A stretch of 8,220 bases of DNA, from NCBI RefSeq assembly GCF_937919355.1, contig NZ_CALFSA010000202.1, positions 1 through 8,220 of the forward strand. The letters are read 5' to 3'. A program made the position numbers and the translations under genes. Under the pieces are notes generated by a model. The model was not told where the DNA came from. It made no database searches and was given only the letters and a program-made list of their open reading frames with translations. Each line of letters starts with the position of its first letter. Positions within the stretch are counted from its first letter, which is position 1. Positions 1 through 5,305 of this stretch are shown one piece after another. Source of the DNA: an uncultured Methanofollis sp. Lineage in GTDB: Archaea; Halobacteriota; Methanomicrobia; Methanomicrobiales; Methanofollaceae.

Positions 1-2
1 AG

Positions 3-1259
3 ACGAAGAAACTCGCGGTCTCGGACATGGAAGTCACCTGGGAGGACAATACGAAATCGTACCTCCGCCTCTTCCAGGTACCCATCCTCGACGAAAACGG
101 CGAGATCGACGTCAACTACTACATCTACCAGGACAACACCCAGCTCATCAACAAGGAACTGGAGACCAAGGAGAAGGCACGTCTCCTTGCCGGGAGCGCG
201 GAGGAACTGAAGAACGCGATGAACGAGATGGCGAAGGGTGACCTCACCGCTCACGTCTCGATCGAGGATAACGACCCGATCCGCGACCTCAAACTCAACT
301 ACCGGCACTCCCGCGAGGGTATCAAGTCTGTCCTCCAGCAGATCTCCGGCATCGGCGAGAAGGTCACGGCCAACACCGAGGAGACGAGCAGGAGCGCCGA
401 GGAGATCGCACGGGCGATCGAGCAGGTGGCCTCCAAGAGTCAGCAGACCTCAGAGGGTGCGAAATCCCAGCTTGAAAACCTCGAAGAAGTCGCCAGGTCA
501 ATGTCAGACCTCTCCGCATCTATCGAGGAGATCGCAAGCACCGCACAGGAAGTGCTCTCAACAACCGAGTCTGCCGTGGAAGTCGGCGACGAGGCAGAGG
601 GCCTCGGCCGCGAGGCGACCGGCAAGATGCAGGCAGTCGAAAAGATCACGAAGAAAGGGGTCGAAGAGTTCTCGCGGCTGAACGAGGAGATGCACGAGAT
701 CTCCAAGATCGTGAAACTCATCAACGACATCTCGAACCAGACGAACCTCCTCGCCCTCAACGCCGCGATCGAGGCGGCACGGGCGGGCGAGCACGGCCGC
801 GGCTTCGCCGTTGTCGCAGGTGAGGTGAGGAACCTCGCGGGCGAGTCGAAGAACGCCACCAACCATATCGAAGACCTCATCACCTCCATCCAGGCAAAGA
901 GTGAGAAGACCGCAAAGGACCTTCAGGCCGCCTTCGACGAGATCCAGGCCGGGATCGAGAGCGTGGACAGGACAATCGGGGCGCTGAACCGCATCGTCAC
1001 CGCCTCCAAGGAGGCACACGGGAGTGTCTCCGAGATCGCCAAGGCGACCGAGGACCAGGCAACCTCGACGAACAAGGTGATGGAAAGGATGGACAAGACG
1101 ACCACCATGACCAAGGAGACGATGTCCCGGATCGAGGACATGGCCGCCCTCGCCGAGGAAGTCTCGGCATCTGCCGAGGAGGTCGGTAGCGGCGCCCAGG
1201 AGGTCGCCGCCATGGCGGCGGAGATGAAGGGCACCCTCGATCACTTCAAACTGGCATAA
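3..1259 (+). CDS. Methyl-accepting chemotaxis protein, C-terminal part (5' end outside window)
   Basis: This is a chemoreceptor that passes a sensory signal to the CheA kinase through CheW. The frame is open to the left edge, so the ATG at 27 is an internal methionine and not the start. The visible part begins with the end of what looks like a PAS domain (strand-rich LRLFQVPILDENGE, then VNYYIYQDNT), followed by a HAMP-like linker (about 165-340, with AKGDLTAHV). A long coiled coil comes next, with the highly conserved MCP hairpin tip at about 700-850 (ISNQTNLLALNAAIEAARAG, then GRGFAVVAGEVRNLA). Glu/Gln/Ala-rich methylation-type heptads lie on both arms, for example SASAEEVGSGAQEV near the end. 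The protein ends in HFKLA and has no NWxxF-like CheR-tethering tail. No membrane segment is seen in this part; the N-terminus could carry one or the receptor could be cytoplasmic. CheW follows 11 bp downstream. Family assignment is certain; the ligand cannot be told. Confidence 0.95.
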   Translation, partial: TKKLAVSDMEVTWEDNTKSYLRLFQVPILDENGEIDVNYYIYQDNTQLINKELETKEKARLLAGSAEELKNAMNEMAKGDLTAHVSIEDNDPIRDLKLNYRHSREGIKSVLQQISGIGEKVTANTEETSRSAEEIARAIEQVASKSQQTSEGAKSQLENLEEVARSMSDLSASIEEIASTAQEVLSTTESAVEVGDEAEGLGREATGKMQAVEKITKKGVEEFSRLNEEMHEISKIVKLINDISNQTNLLALNAAIEAARAGEHGRGFAVVAGEVRNLAGESKNATNHIEDLITSIQAKSEKTAKDLQAAFDEIQAGIESVDRTIGALNRIVTASKEAHGSVSEIAKATEDQATSTNKVMERMDKTTTMTKETMSRIEDMAALAEEVSASAEEVGSGAQEVAAMAAEMKGTLDHFKLA

Positions 1260-1264
1260 GGTGA
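1258..1264 (+). promoter_or_regulatory. Ribosome-binding site of cheW, overlapping the MCP stop codon
   Basis: AAGGTGA begins within the TAA stop of the receptor gene and lies 6 nt before the GTG at 1271. GGTGA pairs with the 3' end of archaeal 16S rRNA (UCACCUCC). It supports the GTG start of cheW and suggests translational coupling of the two genes. Confidence 0.75.
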
Positions 1265-1270
1265 AAAAGC

Positions 1271-1741
1271 GTGGTAAATGTTGATGTCGTGGAATTCGAG
1301 TTTGCCGGGGAGCGCTATGCCCTTGATATCGCGCTCGCCCGTGAGATCGTCGAGATGGTGCCGATCACCCCGGTGCCGCGGGCACCCCCCCACATTGCCG
1401 GGATCATCAACCTGAGAGGGGAGATCACGACCGTCCTGAACCTCTCCACCATTCTCGGCATCCCCGAGGCAGAGAGGCACGAGCACCAGAAGATCATCAT
1501 CCTCGTCCCCGAGGCCGCCGGAGGATCGAATGCCGGGATCATCGTCGACGACGTCCTCGCGGTGATGCAGGTCACCGAGACCGAGGTCGAGAAGATGGAC
1601 GACTCCCTTGCACGCGATGCCTACGTGAAGGGTATCATCAAGGTGAAAGATAGGGCGGCAGAGGACCAGGACGTCAAGAACCTGATCATCTGGGTCGATA
1701 TGGCAAAGGTGCTCGAACAGATAAACGGACGGGGGGCCTGA
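1271..1741 (+). CDS. cheW: CheW-type chemotaxis adaptor protein
   Basis: CheW is a cytoplasmic scaffold that links chemoreceptors to the CheA histidine kinase in signalling arrays. The 156-residue product is one CheW domain of normal length: N-terminal VEFEFAGERYALDI (residues 7-20), then VREI-like AREIVEMVPITPVPRAPPHI (23-42), and the family hallmark AGIINLRGEITTVLNL (43-58), in which the NLRG turn and the following strand form the receptor/CheA docking surface. The C-terminal half keeps the second beta barrel (GIIVDDVLAV, then YVKGIIKV and LIIWVDMAKVL). The GTG start is chosen because a GGTGA site sits 6 nt upstream and the conserved domain begins at once. It lies 11 bp behind the chemoreceptor and is probably co-transcribed with it. 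No cheA, cheY, cheB or cheR is visible. A single-domain CheW and not CheV, since no receiver domain is present. Confidence 0.95.
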   Translation: MVNVDVVEFEFAGERYALDIALAREIVEMVPITPVPRAPPHIAGIINLRGEITTVLNLSTILGIPEAERHEHQKIIILVPEAAGGSNAGIIVDDVLAVMQVTETEVEKMDDSLARDAYVKGIIKVKDRAAEDQDVKNLIIWVDMAKVLEQINGRGA

Positions 1742-1770
1742 CTTTCATCCGGGAACAGAGTCAGGCAGGA

Positions 1771-1787
1771 CCACATCTCTTTTTTTC
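1771..1787 (+). terminator. Oligo-T terminator after cheW
   Basis: A TCTC-type lead-in followed by seven T (1780-1786) lies about 40 bp after the cheW stop codon. Archaeal RNA polymerase commonly terminates at such T tracts without a strong hairpin, and no strong hairpin is seen here. No further gene follows on this strand for several kilobases. Confidence 0.55.
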
Positions 1788-1969
1788 GGGTCTCGTTCTG
1801 GAGAGCCCCTGATCTTCAGAGTGAGCATATCCCAAAACTCTCGTTCATTCCCCCAATCTCTACATGGGAGGCTCGGGAGAGAATTTCATGATCGGATCGA
1901 GGTCTTCCCAAATTCCATGAAGAATCGTGCGAAGCCACCGCCTTCCCACAACTCTCTGCCAGGGGAGTG

Positions 1970-2009
1970 CTCGAAGACTTCGTCTTCTCTAGCTCACTTC
2001 GTTCGCATC
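1970..2009 (-). repeat. 40-bp perfect direct repeat, copy 1
   Basis: This segment is identical over 40 bp to 2099-2138 (offset 129 bp). It contains the hairpin GAAGAC-TTC-GTCTTC (1973-1987) and the conserved module segment, which reads on the minus strand. Perfect identity outside any gene indicates recent duplication or ongoing gene conversion. Confidence 0.9.
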
Positions 2010-2098
2010 TCGAAGGTCTTCGACCCGTGGCAGATCGGAGATCTGCCCGAACAGGATATCCCCGATATCCTGTATTCTCATGCTCACTTCGGTCGCAC

Positions 2099-2138
2099 CT
2101 CGAAGACTTCGTCTTCTCTAGCTCACTTCGTTCGCATC
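2099..2138 (-). repeat. 40-bp perfect direct repeat, copy 2
   Basis: Second identical copy of the segment at 1970-2009, with its hairpin at 2102-2116. Between the two copies lies a variant module with a longer, different hairpin (2052-2072), so the array alternates one hairpin type with another. Confidence 0.9.
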
Positions 2139-2228
2139 CACCAGACCCTCGAAAATAGGATAGGACGGAAGAAGGATAAATCCTGCATATCGAAGAAAAT
2201 TGATATCCACTCCCTATCATAATGGTGG
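2138..2228. other. Central segment with nested complementarity between the two repeat groups
   Basis: CCACCA (2138-2143) pairs with TGGTGG (2223-2228) and, inside it, GATAGG (2159-2164) pairs with CCTATC (2213-2218). Within these lie AGGAT-AA-ATCCT (2173-2184) and ATATC/GATAT (2187-2191 with 2202-2206). Drawn as RNA or cruciform DNA this gives two outer stems enclosing two hairpins. Each stem is short, so chance pairing is possible; what stands out is the nesting and the position exactly at the point where module orientation flips. Confidence 0.4.
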
Positions 2229-2235
2229 GGGGTGC

Positions 2236-2260
2236 GAGCGTTAGCGAGCATGAGAAAATC
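2236..2260 (+). repeat. 25-bp direct repeat, copy A (module segment)
   Basis: GAGCGTTAGCGAGCATGAG followed by AAAATC is repeated identically at 2286-2310, 50 bp away. The copy leads into the hairpin GAAAATC-ATA-GGTTTTC (2254-2270). It is the plus-strand version of the segment found inverted at about 2073-2098. Confidence 0.9.
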
Positions 2261-2285
2261 ATAGGTTTTCGATTCCGGGGGGAGG

Positions 2286-2310
2286 GAGCGTTAGCGAGCA
2301 TGAGAAAATC
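2286..2310 (+). repeat. 25-bp direct repeat, copy B (module segment)
   Basis: Identical over 25 bp to 2236-2260. It leads into a perfect hairpin GAAAATC-TCT-GATTTTC (2304-2320). The 50-bp offset from copy A is not a multiple of three, which argues against a coding role for the repeat. Confidence 0.9.
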
Positions 2311-2463
2311 TCTGATTTTCGAGTGACGAGCGTCAGCAATTCAAGAAGACCATCGGTCTTCACCGAAAACCCCCGGAACAGACACGAGATCAGGACTTTT
2401 TCAGAACCACATACCGATCATTCCGTCGACTGGACAGGGGTATGATCAGTTTTGGGATGACCT

Positions 2464-2489
2464 CAATATCTACCTTCAACTAGATATTG
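2464..2489. repeat. Perfect 9-bp inverted repeat
   Basis: CAATATCTA (2464-2472) and TAGATATTG (2481-2489) are exact reverse complements around an 8-nt loop. No gene abuts it directly. It is not followed by a T or A run that would make it a terminator. Confidence 0.6.
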
Positions 2490-2504
2490 GATTTTCTCTT
2501 TGCC

Positions 2505-2525
2505 TGAAGCGTAACCTTCGCTTCA
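2505..2525. repeat. Perfect 7-bp inverted repeat
   Basis: TGAAGCG (2505-2511) and CGCTTCA (2519-2525) pair around a 7-nt loop, 15 bp after the previous hairpin. Role unknown. Confidence 0.5.
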
Positions 2526-2624
2526 TACCCGATCCACACGCCTCATGGTAGGGGCAAGGACAGGAGCGAGATTCCGGTAAGATCACAATGTCTTCAGAAG
2601 AGATCGGAATTGAGGATAGGACAC

Positions 2625-2650
2625 AAAAAAATGGTGCCCGGGGTCGGGCA
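2625..2650 (-). terminator. Terminator of the thermosome gene
   Basis: On the minus strand, 20 bp after the TAA stop, a perfect hairpin TGCCCG-ACCC-CGGGCA (2650-2635) is followed at once by CACCA and seven T (2631-2625). The hairpin plus T7 layout and its position fit the end of the chaperonin transcript. Confidence 0.75.
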
Positions 2651-2669
2651 TCTGCAGTCTTTTTCAGGT

Positions 2670-4328
2670 TTACATCGGGGGCATGCCGCCCATGCCGCCC
2701 ATGCCACCCATGCCGCCGCCCATGGCTGCAGCTTCCTCCGGGGAGGGGCCTGCAGACTTGGCAGAGGCGATGACGTCGTCGATCCTGAGGATCATGACGG
2801 CAGCCTCGGCAGCCGAGCTGAGTGCCTGGGTCTTCACGCGCAGGGGTTCGACAACGCCCTTCTCGAGCATGTCGCCGGCCTTGCCGGAGTAGACGTCCAG
2901 ACCTGCTGTCTTCAGGCCCTTCTCGTGGGCCGCACGGAGTTCGACAAGGGTGTCGATCGGGTCGAGGCCAGCGTTCTCGGCGAGGGTCCTCGGGATGATC
3001 TCAAGGGCGGTCGCAAAGGACTCGATTGCAAGCTGGGCCCGGCCGCCGACGGTTGCGGCGTACTCGCGGAGCCGGAGGGAGAGTTCGACCTCGGGGGAGC
3101 CGCCGCCGGCGACGAACTTCTTGTCGCGGAGAGCGACTTCGACGACACGGAGGGCGTCTTCCATGGCGCGGTCGAGTTCGTCGACGACGTGCTCGGTGCC
3201 GCCCTTGATGATGATCGAGACCGCCTTCGGGTTCTTGCACTTCTCGACGAAGGTCATGTCTTCGCCGGAGACCTTTCTCTCCTCGACAAGGCCGGCAAAG
3301 CCGAGTTCTTCAGGGGAGATGGCGTCGATGGAGGAGACAAGGTTCGCGCCGGTCGCACGGGCGAGCTTCTCCATGTCGGACTTCTTCACGCGGCGGGTGG
3401 CAAAGACACCAGCCTTTGCAAGGTAGTGCTGGGCGATGTCGTCGATACCCTTCTGGCAGAAGAGGACGTTTGCACCGGAGGCGACGATCTTGTCAACGAT
3501 GGTCCGGATCATCCGCTCTTCTTCGTCAAGGAACATCTGGAGCTGGTCGGGGCTCGTGATGTTGATCTCGGCGTCGACCTCGGTCTTCTTGAACTCGACC
3601 GCGGCGTTGAGAAGGAGGATCTTGGCGTTCTCGACCTTCTTCGGCATCGCCGGGTGGACGCGCTCCTTGTCGATGAGCATGCCCTCGACGATCTCGGAGT
3701 CCTCGATGGACCCGCCGACCTTCTTCTCGATCTTCACATAGTCGGTGTCGATGGTGCCGTCTTCGTCGGCGACCATGGTGACAGCCCTGACGACAAGGTC
3801 ACAGAGCTTGTCCTTTGCGGCCTCGGCGCCCTTGCCTGTCATGGCGGTGCCCGCGATCTTCATCAGGATCTCGGAGTCGCCGGGCTTGACGTCGATGGCA
3901 AGGTCCTTGACGATCTCGATCGCCTTCTCGGCCGCCATCCGGTAGCCGTGGGCGATGACCGTCGGGTGGACGTCCTGTTCGAGGAGTTCCTCGGCGCGCT
4001 TGAGGAGTTCGCCAGCCACGACGACCGCCGTGGTGGTGCCGTCGCCGACCTCGTCGTCCTGGGTCTTCGCGACCTCGACCATCATCTTGGCGGCCGGGTG
4101 TTCGATATCCATCTCCTTGAGGATGGTCACGCCGTCGTTCGTGATGACGACGTCGCCGATAGTGTCGACGAGCATCTTGTCCATGCCTTTCGGGCCGAGG
4201 GTCGTCCTGACGGCGCCCGCTACGGCCTTGGCTGCGGCGATGTTGATGCTCTGTGCGTCTCTCCCGCGGGTGCGGGAGCTGCCTTCTTTAAGAATAAGGA
4301 TCGGTTGTCCTCCCATCTGCTGCGACAT
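2670..4328 (-). CDS. thsA: Thermosome subunit (group II chaperonin)
   Basis: This is an ATP-driven protein-folding machine subunit that assembles into a double-ring cytosolic complex with a built-in lid. Family signatures seen from the ATG start: LGPKGMD (residues 44-50), ITNDGVTILKEMDIEHPAAK (62-81), the ATP-binding and catalytic GDGTTT (95-100), GGGSPEVEL (408-416) and NAGLDPID (453-460). The equatorial-intermediate-apical-intermediate-equatorial order is intact and the 552 residues match the family length. The C-terminus is a GGM repeat tail (MGGGMGGMGGMGGMPPM) of the kind that fills the ring cavity in chaperonins. The ATG at 4328 is preferred over the in-frame GTG at 4337, because that GTG is itself part of the GGTGA ribosome-binding site. 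The gene has its own promoter and terminator, so it can be expressed alone, but read-through from the upstream regulator is also possible. Subunit type (alpha, beta, gamma) cannot be decided here. Confidence 0.98.
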   Translation of the reverse strand: MSQQMGGQPILILKEGSSRTRGRDAQSINIAAAKAVAGAVRTTLGPKGMDKMLVDTIGDVVITNDGVTILKEMDIEHPAAKMMVEVAKTQDDEVGDGTTTAVVVAGELLKRAEELLEQDVHPTVIAHGYRMAAEKAIEIVKDLAIDVKPGDSEILMKIAGTAMTGKGAEAAKDKLCDLVVRAVTMVADEDGTIDTDYVKIEKKVGGSIEDSEIVEGMLIDKERVHPAMPKKVENAKILLLNAAVEFKKTEVDAEINITSPDQLQMFLDEEERMIRTIVDKIVASGANVLFCQKGIDDIAQHYLAKAGVFATRRVKKSDMEKLARATGANLVSSIDAISPEELGFAGLVEERKVSGEDMTFVEKCKNPKAVSIIIKGGTEHVVDELDRAMEDALRVVEVALRDKKFVAGGGSPEVELSLRLREYAATVGGRAQLAIESFATALEIIPRTLAENAGLDPIDTLVELRAAHEKGLKTAGLDVYSGKAGDMLEKGVVEPLRVKTQALSSAAEAAVMILRIDDVIASAKSAGPSPEEAAAMGGGMGGMGGMGGMPPM

Positions 4329-4333
4329 AAGAA

Positions 4334-4338
4334 TCACC
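4334..4338 (-). promoter_or_regulatory. Ribosome-binding site of the thermosome gene
   Basis: GGTGA on the minus strand lies 5 nt before the ATG at 4328, the usual archaeal Shine-Dalgarno distance. It decides the start: the GTG at 4337-4335 lies inside this motif and is unlikely to be the initiator. Confidence 0.8.
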
Positions 4339-4341
4339 GTT

Positions 4342-4359
4342 TATTGTAGCGCTAGAATA
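4342..4359. promoter_or_regulatory. 18-bp dyad at the thermosome transcription start (candidate operator)
   Basis: TATTGTAGCGCTAGAATA reads the same on both strands except at one symmetric pair (8 of 9 pairs complementary; core palindrome TAGCGCTA at 4347-4354). It spans the start site predicted from the TATA box, where a bound dimeric repressor would block RNA polymerase. I do not recognise it as the published heat-shock operators of Pyrococcus (Phr) or Archaeoglobus (HSR1). The binding protein is unknown; the adjacent XRE-type regulator is one candidate. Confidence 0.5.
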
Positions 4360-4373
4360 GTTGGTTTGTAGTT

Positions 4374-4382
4374 CTATATATT
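4374..4382 (-). promoter_or_regulatory. TATA box of the thermosome gene
   Basis: On the minus strand AATATATAG (4382-4374) is preceded by the purine-rich AACT stretch expected of a BRE. It would place the transcription start near 4350, giving a leader of about 20 nt that carries the GGTGA site. It begins 6 bp after the stop codon of the upstream regulator. Confidence 0.7.
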
Positions 4383-4387
4383 AGTTG

Positions 4388-5299
4388 TCACTGGTTGATC
4401 ATATCTATGAGATCGGAACCATCTTCGAGAGTCCGGAGATGTTCCTCCCCGATAACAAGCGTCCTGCCGATCCTCTTCTGCTTTTTATAGTCGGAAAGGA
4501 CGCATATCGCATGGGTCTTTGCGATCTGGGAGATATTGCCGATGAGGGCAGCGCGCCTGACCGTCTTCTGCGCCGTCCCGAAACATGTGAGAATCCGCTC
4601 TTCCTGGACGACGGCGAGGGCCTGGAAGGGGGCGCGGCGCATCTGGTGGACCTCAACGCCCATCCGCTCGAAGTCGACAAGGGGGCCTGATGGAGGTGCC
4701 TCGGCGGCCGCAGGAGTCGTCGGGACATAGGAGAGGAGGTCGATCGCCTCGACCACCGCTTCATCGAAGAGTTCCTCGAGCTGGATCGCAATGTCCAGGG
4801 TCGTGGACATCCCGTCTTCGTACTTGCTGATCGTCCGGCGGGAGACACCGAGATGACGGGCGAGGTCGCCAAGAGAGAGTTGACGTTTCTCCCTGAGGTC
4901 TTTGAGGATCTCGCCGTTGATGTTCACGTACAGCCCGCCGGGCTGCGCATAGATGAGGGGGGGGACACGCTCAACCAGGAAGTCGTACAGCGTGGCCGGA
5001 CCGATCGCGTAGATCCCGTAGCGCACATAGACGGTGCCGCGTTCGAGGTCGGCGTCCCGTGCTCTCTCACCGATGATCAGGGGCGACGCACCGAGGTGCC
5101 GGGCAATGGCGTCAAGGTCACGGGAGATCTCCTCGGAAACAGAATCGATGTGGGATACGACCTTGATGACGAGAAGGACGTCTCCTTTTCCTGCGATAAG
5201 ATCGAAGGAGCGGGGGCGGAGGCTACACCTCTCCGAAACCTCATAGCCCGCCGTCAGCATGACACTGACGACCATATCAAGGAGACGTTCCTGTGACAT
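4388..5299 (-). CDS. Archaeal XRE-type HTH transcriptional regulator (putative)
   Basis: This is a cytosolic DNA-binding protein of the archaea-wide family annotated as putative HTH-type transcriptional regulatory protein. The visible domains, numbered from the alternative GTG at 5305, are three. An N-terminal alpha/beta domain (about 1-125) has FDLIAGKGDVLLVIKVV and LGASPLIIGER. A Cro/cI-type helix-turn-helix (about 132-165) has LREKRQLSLGDLARHLGVSR then RTISKYEDG, the classical pattern with SLGDLA as helix 2 and VSRRTISKYE as the recognition helix. A C-terminal domain (about 215-305) follows a Pro/Ala-rich linker (VPTTPAAAEAPPSG). No membrane segment is seen. The start is either ATG at 5299, with a closely spaced GGGTG 3 nt away, or GTG at 5305, two residues longer. 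It precedes the thermosome gene in the same direction, 59 bp before that gene's start codon, and is divergent from tiaS. Target genes are not known from sequence; control of the thermosome or autoregulation is inferred. Confidence 0.88.
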   Translation of the reverse strand: MSQERLLDMVVSVMLTAGYEVSERCSLRPRSFDLIAGKGDVLLVIKVVSHIDSVSEEISRDLDAIARHLGASPLIIGERARDADLERGTVYVRYGIYAIGPATLYDFLVERVPPLIYAQPGGLYVNINGEILKDLREKRQLSLGDLARHLGVSRRTISKYEDGMSTTLDIAIQLEELFDEAVVEAIDLLSYVPTTPAAAEAPPSGPLVDFERMGVEVHQMRRAPFQALAVVQEERILTCFGTAQKTVRRAALIGNISQIAKTHAICVLSDYKKQKRIGRTLVIGEEHLRTLEDGSDLIDMINQ

Positions 5300-5305
5300 A
5301 GGCAC

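Larger units (their letters stand above)
1970..2361. repeat. Array of six hairpin modules in two opposed groups
   Basis: Each module reads as a conserved segment, consensus about GCGASCGWWAGYGAGC then WWGA or ATGAGAA, followed by a short inverted repeat with a 3-nt loop and then usually CGA. Three modules read on the minus strand: 2009-1970 (arms GAAGAC/GTCTTC), 2098-2052 (arms CAGGATATC/GATATCCTG) and 2138-2099 (arms GAAGAC/GTCTTC). Three read on the plus strand: 2232-2273 (arms GAAAATC/GGTTTTC, one T-G wobble), 2284-2323 (arms GAAAATC/GATTTTC) and a degenerate copy at 2323-2361 (arms GAAGACC/GGTCTTC). Two extra hairpins, TCGAAG-GT-CTTCGA (2010-2023) and CAGATC-GGA-GATCTG (2031-2045), sit in the left group. 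The layout resembles bacterial REP/BIME palindromic elements, but the family is not one I can name. The repeats and pairings are seen directly; function is unknown. Confidence 0.8.
1829..2458. repeat. Possible repeat element bounded by 11-bp inverted ends
   Basis: ATCCCAAAACT (1829-1839) recurs inverted at 2448-2458 as AGTTTTGGGAT. The sequence just inside also agrees loosely: CATTCCCC on the left, and CATACCCC on the right when read from the other strand. The two ends enclose the whole module array. No target-site duplication is seen outside them. The 11-bp match alone could be chance in a region of this size, so this boundary is tentative. Confidence 0.3.
1742..2669. other. Gene-free repeat-rich intergenic region (about 930 bp)
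   Basis: No reading frame here looks like a real protein. The open frames on either strand between about 1816 and 2300 run through repeats and translate to low-complexity, repeated peptides. The region is visibly richer in A+T than the flanking genes. It holds the cheW terminator, a left flank with the similar segments CCCAAAACTCTC (1831-1842) and CCCACAACTCTC (1945-1956), a core array of hairpin modules (1970-2361), two further perfect hairpins (2464-2489, 2505-2525) and the thermosome terminator (2625-2650). No tRNA, rRNA or CRISPR spacer pattern was recognised. It separates a rightward signalling operon from a leftward chaperonin gene, so it is a convergent intergenic space where inserted repeats would do least harm. 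Confidence 0.75.

Noticed and set aside
440..1244. Several minus-strand and alternate-frame open frames over the chemoreceptor
   Set aside because: They are shadow frames of the strongly conserved receptor signalling domain and show low-complexity composition.
1816..2301. Open frames across the repeat region, including a 161-codon minus-strand one with the repeated peptide ERSELEKTKSS
   Set aside because: The peptide repeat comes from the 40-bp DNA repeat (offset 129, divisible by three by chance). The plus-oriented copies are offset by 50 bp and break the frame, and variation follows hairpin pairing and not codons.
1970..2361. CRISPR array
   Set aside because: Repeats are few, unevenly spaced and occur in both orientations; the intervals are palindromes and not unique spacers, and no cas gene is near.
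1742..2669. A hidden tRNA or known riboswitch in the long intergenic region
   Set aside because: I looked for the T-arm GGTTCGAATCC-type motif, CCA-proximal stems and common riboswitch cores and saw none. A covariance-model search would be needed to exclude it fully.
2588..2773. A 61-codon open frame on the plus strand across the thermosome terminator
   Set aside because: Its sequence is the antisense of the terminator and of the GGM tail (repeated CRPC-like peptides); no family resemblance.
4335..4337. GTG as the thermosome start codon
   Set aside because: This GTG is inside the GGTGA ribosome-binding site for the ATG at 4328, and the family usually starts with a short Met-Ser/Ala leader like the one from 4328.
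2610..4349. A 579-codon open frame on the plus strand opposite the thermosome gene
   Set aside because: It exists because GC-rich codon bias leaves few stops antisense to a highly conserved gene. Its product (Asp/Gly/Leu/Val-rich, no recognisable motif) mirrors the thermosome codons, and no promoter or ribosome-binding site precedes it.
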